A stretch of 64,000 nucleotides of DNA, from assembly GCA_039029195.1 (NCBI GenBank), contig JBCCGR010000007.1, forward strand, positions 62,001-126,000, given 5' to 3'. Position numbers and translations under genes: made by a program. The stretch is from JBCCGR01 sp039029195 (GTDB lineage Bacteria > Pseudomonadota > Alphaproteobacteria > Rhizobiales > Rhizobiaceae). How positions within the stretch are numbered: the first letter of the stretch is position 1; every line of letters starts with the position of its first letter. Below are positions 60,984 through 64,000 of this stretch, piece after piece. The notes beneath the pieces are model-generated. The model was not told where the DNA came from and did not search any database. It saw only the letters and a program-made list of their open reading frames with translations.

Positions 60984-61532
60984 ATGCTGCTCGACACACC
61001 CATCTGCGATTTTGGCTGGAAGGCACCTGACTTCACATTGAGAGATCCCAACGGCATTGAATTTTCAATGCAGGGTCACATGGGAGAAAAAGGACTGCTG
61101 ATTGCGTTCATCTGCAACCATTGCCCCTATGTGAAAGCTATTGGTTCGCGCCTTGCCGACGACGCAAGAACGCTCATGGATGAGGGCGTCAATGTGCTGG
61201 CTGTTATGTCAAATGACTACCGCGACTACACTGAAGACAGTCCGGAAAATATGCTGAGGTTTGCTGACCAGTATGGATTTTCATTTCCCTATCTGGTTGA
61301 CGAGGATCAGTCTGTTGGAAAAACCTATGGTGCGGTTTGCACGCCGGATTTCTTCGGACTCAATTCTTCAGGAGAGCTTCAGTATCGCGGTCGGTTGGAC
61401 GATGCCCGTGTGGGGGACGCCAACAACCGTATAACGGAACTGTTGGACGCGATGCGATTGATTGCCGAGACAGGCAAGGGGCCCAAAGATCAGATCCCGT
61501 CAATGGGATGCTCGATCAAATGGCGATACTGA
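60984..61532 (+). CDS. Thioredoxin-fold redox protein (TlpA/AhpC-TSA type)
   Basis: A 182-residue cytosolic protein from the ATG at 60984; upstream sequence in frame is unlike the family. The opening DFGWKAPDFTLRDPNGIEFS and the redox motif FICNHCPYV (CNHC, about residues 53-56) match the AhpC/TSA-redoxin group with a CxxC that is C-N-H-C, not C-G-P-C. VGKTYGAVCTPDFFG supplies the cis-Pro loop. It has no signal peptide, so it probably acts in the cytoplasm. Divergent from the decarboxylase; no clear partner in the window. Confidence 0.85.
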   Translation: MLLDTPICDFGWKAPDFTLRDPNGIEFSMQGHMGEKGLLIAFICNHCPYVKAIGSRLADDARTLMDEGVNVLAVMSNDYRDYTEDSPENMLRFADQYGFSFPYLVDEDQSVGKTYGAVCTPDFFGLNSSGELQYRGRLDDARVGDANNRITELLDAMRLIAETGKGPKDQIPSMGCSIKWRY

Positions 61533-61584
61533 CACAGTTCAAACTCGCCTGGGTTTTTGTAGGCTCTACGGGTTGATGTGGCAC

Positions 61585-62001
61585 TTATCCGTGTGCGCAC
61601 TTTGAACAGGTGCCGCGAAGTTCCACCACAGATTTGCTGACGGCAAAGTCAATCTCCTGTGCGAGATTCAACATTGTTGTGGATAGGGCATTCTTCACCA
61701 GTTCCTGAACGCGACCGCATTTCTCGCAAATTGTGAAGAGGACCGTTTCCTTCGACTCGCCCTCACAGGACGGGTGCTGGCAGGCGACAAAAGCATTAAT
61801 GCTCTCAAGTCTGTGGACCAGACCGATTTCAACCAGCTTATCCAAGGCCCGGTAGACTTGCAGCGGCGCGCGAAGGCCGTGGTCTCTCAATTTGTCAAGA
61901 ATCTTGTACGCGCTCAAAGGTGCATCGGCGCCCGAAAGCACGGTCATCACCAGCGACTGGTTCTTGGTCAGGTCGGCTGCCAAAATCGCTTGTTTGGTCA
62001 T
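61585..62001 (-). CDS. zur: Zinc-uptake regulator, Fur family
   Basis: A 138-residue Fur-family repressor. The ATG at 62001 has AAGGAG eight bases upstream. The winged HTH is LSAYKILDKLRDHGLRAPLQ (then VYRALDKLVEIGLVHRLES), the regulatory metal-site residues include FVACQHPSC and the structural zinc cysteines are CEKCG and CSKCAHG. It overlaps znuB by four bases (ATGA), so it is the last gene of znuCB-zur and would be part of its own regulon. The fixed link to znu genes favours Zur over Fur or PerR. Confidence 0.92.
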   Translation of the reverse strand: MTKQAILAADLTKNQSLVMTVLSGADAPLSAYKILDKLRDHGLRAPLQVYRALDKLVEIGLVHRLESINAFVACQHPSCEGESKETVLFTICEKCGRVQELVKNALSTTMLNLAQEIDFAVSKSVVELRGTCSKCAHG

Positions 62002-62855
62002 TGGTGGATTCTCCTTGCATTCTGCTGATCTGGATTGCCTGAACGCCCAAGCGAATTCCACAATTTCAGCGGGGGGGGAAGAATTGAGAATATGAACAAA
62101 ATCAACGCAGCAACGACAATGCTTGGCCCAGCAGGGCTGTCCCATTCAAGAGAACCGTAAAGTCCACCGACGACGGCGATCACACCAACAAGGGCTGCCA
62201 GCACGGCCATTTGCTCAGGTCCGGTTGCAAATCGGCGTGCGGCGGCGGCTGGAATAATAAGCAGTGCGGTGATGAGCAGAACGCCGACGATTTTCATCGA
62301 TATGGCAATCACGGCTGCCATCAGGAGCATAAAAATGACGTTTGCCCGCTCAGGCTTCATGCCTTCAGCCTGTGCGAGCTCCACGTTCACTGTGGCTGCG
62401 AACAGCGACTTCCAGACCAGGAAGAGTATGGCCAATACAATCGCACCACCTGCCCAGATGATTGCGATGTCCAATCGTGTTACAGCCAGAATGTCTCCGA
62501 AGAGGAAGCCCATAAGGTCCACGCGCACCCATGTCATGAATGCAAGAGCGACCAAGCCAACCGCCAAAGATGCGTGGGCCAGCAATCCCAATAGGGCATC
62601 AGCCGAAAGGGTAGCCCGGCGTTGAAGCAACAAAAGTGCCAGCGACACACACACGGAGACGCCAAATACGGCAAGCGTGGTGTTGACTTCGAACAGGAGT
62701 GCAAGCGCAACGCCCAACAACGCGGCATGCGAAAGCGTATCTCCAAAGTAGGCAAGCCTGCGCCAGACGATGAAACAACCAAGTGGACCGGCGATCAGGG
62801 CCACTCCAGCGCCAGCCACCAGGGCTCTGGTGAAAAAATCATCCAGCATGTTCAT
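61998..62855 (-). CDS. znuB: Zinc ABC transporter permease
   Basis: A 285-residue ABC-3 family permease with about eight to nine membrane segments. PLGCFIVWRRLAYFGDTLSH, LGVALALLF and the helix LMAAVIAISMKIVGVLLITA are family hallmarks, and the ADALLGLLAHASLAVGL block is seen in ZnuB. It overlaps znuC by 17 bases and zur by four. The last 25 residues (NSLGRSGNPDQQNARRIHQ) form a polar tail not present in all homologues. Confidence 0.92.
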   Translation of the reverse strand: MNMLDDFFTRALVAGAGVALIAGPLGCFIVWRRLAYFGDTLSHAALLGVALALLFEVNTTLAVFGVSVCVSLALLLLQRRATLSADALLGLLAHASLAVGLVALAFMTWVRVDLMGFLFGDILAVTRLDIAIIWAGGAIVLAILFLVWKSLFAATVNVELAQAEGMKPERANVIFMLLMAAVIAISMKIVGVLLITALLIIPAAAARRFATGPEQMAVLAALVGVIAVVGGLYGSLEWDSPAGPSIVVAALILFIFSILPPPLKLWNSLGRSGNPDQQNARRIHQ

Positions 62856-63687
62856 CTGTTCCAGATTGGCCGGTCATTTGACTTTGAGCAGATCCTGCAT
62901 CTCCATTGTCAGCATGATGATGATCTCGCACCGTGCCGTCTTTTTCACGGATTCGGCCGTCCGGTAAATGCTCGTGATCATGGCTGTGTTCATAGATCGC
63001 CAATCCTGATGATGCACGAGCACCGAACAGTGCGCGATATTCCTGACTTGATGCGACCGTTGTCGGCGTTCCTGAACAGCACACATGGCCATTCAGGCAA
63101 ATAACCCGGTCCGTGGCTGCCATGACAACATGCAGGTCATGGGAGATAAGCAGAACACCACATTGAAGCTTGTCCCGGATCGATCGGATCAACTCGTAGA
63201 GCGCAATTTCCCCGCTGAAATCCACGCCCTGCACGGGTTCATCAAGGACCAAAAGGTCCGGCTTTCGGGCAATGGCGCGTGCCAACAATACCCGTTGAAA
63301 CTCCCCGCCGGACAATGTTCTGACTTCATCCTTCGCCAGATGCACGGTCTGGGTAGCCGACATGGCATCGTAGGCCTCCTGCTCACCTACTGATCCCGTC
63401 AGGCGCATGAAACGCTTGACTGTCAGAGGGAGCGTCCAGTCGATTGCAAGTTTCTGCGGAACATAGCCAACCCGCAGATTCTGGCGTTGAATTGCATGCC
63501 CTTCATCGGGAGACAGAATGCCCAGAGCCATTTTTGCAGTTGTTGATTTGCCGGACCCGTTTGGGCCGATCAAGGTGACGATCTCGCCCGGTTCAACCGT
63601 CATCGTCACTCCGTGCACGAGCCATTTGCCGGAGCGAAATACGCCGGCATCGGAAAGTGCGACCAGTGAGTTTGTTCGATGCAACAT
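62839..63687 (-). CDS. znuC: Zinc ABC transporter ATPase
   Basis: A 282-residue ATPase from ATG 63687 (an in-frame ATG at 63726 would add 13 residues). Walker A is GPNGSGKST, the signature is LSGGEFQRVLLARAIA, Walker B is LLVLDEPVQGVD and the H-loop is LLISHDLHVVMA. The C-terminal tail is rich in histidine and acidic residues (YEHSHDHEHLPDG, DHHHADNGDAG), as in alphaproteobacterial ZnuC proteins, and may sense zinc. Divergent from znuA around a candidate Zur box. Confidence 0.92.
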   Translation of the reverse strand: MLHRTNSLVALSDAGVFRSGKWLVHGVTMTVEPGEIVTLIGPNGSGKSTTAKMALGILSPDEGHAIQRQNLRVGYVPQKLAIDWTLPLTVKRFMRLTGSVGEQEAYDAMSATQTVHLAKDEVRTLSGGEFQRVLLARAIARKPDLLVLDEPVQGVDFSGEIALYELIRSIRDKLQCGVLLISHDLHVVMAATDRVICLNGHVCCSGTPTTVASSQEYRALFGARASSGLAIYEHSHDHEHLPDGRIREKDGTVRDHHHADNGDAGSAQSQMTGQSGTDEHAG

Positions 63688-63745
63688 GACGTTTGGAGGG
63701 TAGCGCGATCTAGTGAAAAGAGCCATATGGCAAGCTTGCTATGAC

Positions 63746-63763
63746 ATACGTTATATCGTAACA
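63746..63763. promoter_or_regulatory. Candidate Zur box between znuC and znuA
   Basis: The segment contains GTTA-N5-TAAC (63750-63762). Read on the minus strand it gives TGTTACGATATAAC, close to the TGTTATA-type palindromes I recall for alphaproteobacterial Zur. It lies in the short gap between the divergent znuC and znuA genes, so a single site could repress both. Confidence 0.6.
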
Positions 63764-63819
63764 CAACTCCATGATCTGGCGACCCCGCCAGCCACTAATT
63801 TGTACTGATGGAGCCAACA

Positions 63820-64000
63820 ATGCGCTTTTTGAAAACCCTTCTGTTGACCTCGACGTTGCTGTCCGCTGGCGCACTTTCAGCGCAGGCTGACGTGAAGGTT
63901 GTCGCCTCGATCAAACCTATTCACTCCCTTGTGGCGGCCGTCATGGATGGTGTTGGTAAACCCGGTTTGATTGTTGAAGGAGCGGGCTCTCCGCACACTT
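63820..64000 (+). CDS. znuA: Zinc ABC transporter periplasmic binding protein (3' end outside window)
   Basis: The first 60 residues are visible from the ATG at 63820, with GGAG seven bases upstream. A Sec signal peptide (MRFLKTLLLTSTLLSAGALS, cleavage after AQA) precedes DVKVVASIKPIHSLVAAVMD and the start of the metal site, GAGSPHT, where the His is a zinc ligand. It runs off the right edge. The gene is divergent from znuCB-zur and shares the Zur-box region. Confidence 0.92.
   Translation, partial: MRFLKTLLLTSTLLSAGALSAQADVKVVASIKPIHSLVAAVMDGVGKPGLIVEGAGSPHT

Noticed and set aside
1..64000. tRNA, rRNA, CRISPR arrays, transposases, integrases, phage genes
   Set aside because: None recognised: gaps are short, there are no regular spaced repeats, and no mobile-element protein motifs were seen on either strand.

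Overview
The window is a gene-dense stretch of a chromosome (or large replicon) from an alphaproteobacterium. Base composition looks like mid-to-high 50s % GC by eye. Gene styles (liv-type ABC cluster with an acyl-CoA ligase, one-gene indolepyruvate oxidoreductase with a DUF6537-like tail, fused fdsGB, TRAP transporter with fused DctQM, soxBDAG with folD, zur/znu) fit marine Rhizobiales/Stappiaceae- or Rhodobacteraceae-like bacteria. No rRNA, tRNA, CRISPR array, prophage or insertion sequence was recognised. Most genes are metabolic and lie in short, tightly packed operons.

Layout. 1-5.1 kb: a D-2-hydroxyacid dehydrogenase (cut by the window edge) and a LacI-type regulator, divergent from 8-oxoguanine deaminase, a creatininase-family hydrolase and a COG0523 metallochaperone GTPase. 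5.1-10.3 kb: acyltransferase, YjbQ, an HSDL2-like SDR, a helical-repeat protein, a MazE/MazF-like toxin-antitoxin pair on an apparently leaderless promoter, a small membrane protein and a TSUP transporter. 10.3-21 kb: a complete branched-chain-type ABC transporter (livF, livJ, livM, livH, livG) with a long-chain-type acyl-CoA ligase and a fused indolepyruvate:ferredoxin oxidoreductase. 21.4-29 kb: class I GATase-like hydrolase, cobalt-type nitrile hydratase alpha, beta and activator, facing a LysR regulator, an amidase and two AMP-forming ligase-like genes; together these could take a nitrile to amide, acid and acyl-CoA. 29-35.3 kb: a YugP-like zinc peptidase, NAD-dependent formate dehydrogenase (fdsA and fused fdsGB) and a LysR regulator.

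35.3-50.2 kb is organised around an IclR regulator. Leftwards run a D-amino-acid-oxidase-type flavoprotein, an isopropylmalate/tartrate-type dehydrogenase, a Gfo/Idh oxidoreductase, an ABM-domain protein and an AHL-lactonase-type hydrolase. Rightwards run a GMC alcohol oxidoreductase, TerC, a TRAP transporter, an HpsN/HisD-like dehydrogenase, an SDR and a zinc alcohol dehydrogenase. The rightward set resembles the import and oxidation part of C2/C3 sulfonated-alcohol pathways (isethionate, dihydroxypropanesulfonate), but no desulfonating enzyme is present here. 50.2-57.1 kb: sarcosine-oxidase-type soxBDAG followed by two FolD paralogues. With formate dehydrogenase this could oxidise N-methyl groups, though the formyl-THF-to-formate step is not seen. 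One FolD lacks the cyclohydrolase lysine and SoxD lacks its zinc cysteines.

57.3-64 kb: a PuuB-like amine oxidase, a group II PLP decarboxylase with RidA and a possible 67-residue protein, a thioredoxin-fold protein, and the zinc-uptake locus zur-znuB-znuC divergent from znuA (cut by the right edge) around a candidate Zur box.

The best leads are the IclR-controlled divergent regulon, the paralogous FolD with altered catalytic residues, the PaaK-like protein with a destroyed P-loop motif, the nitrile gene set, and the leaderless toxin-antitoxin promoter with three operator half-sites. All assignments come from reading the sequence; no database search was run.
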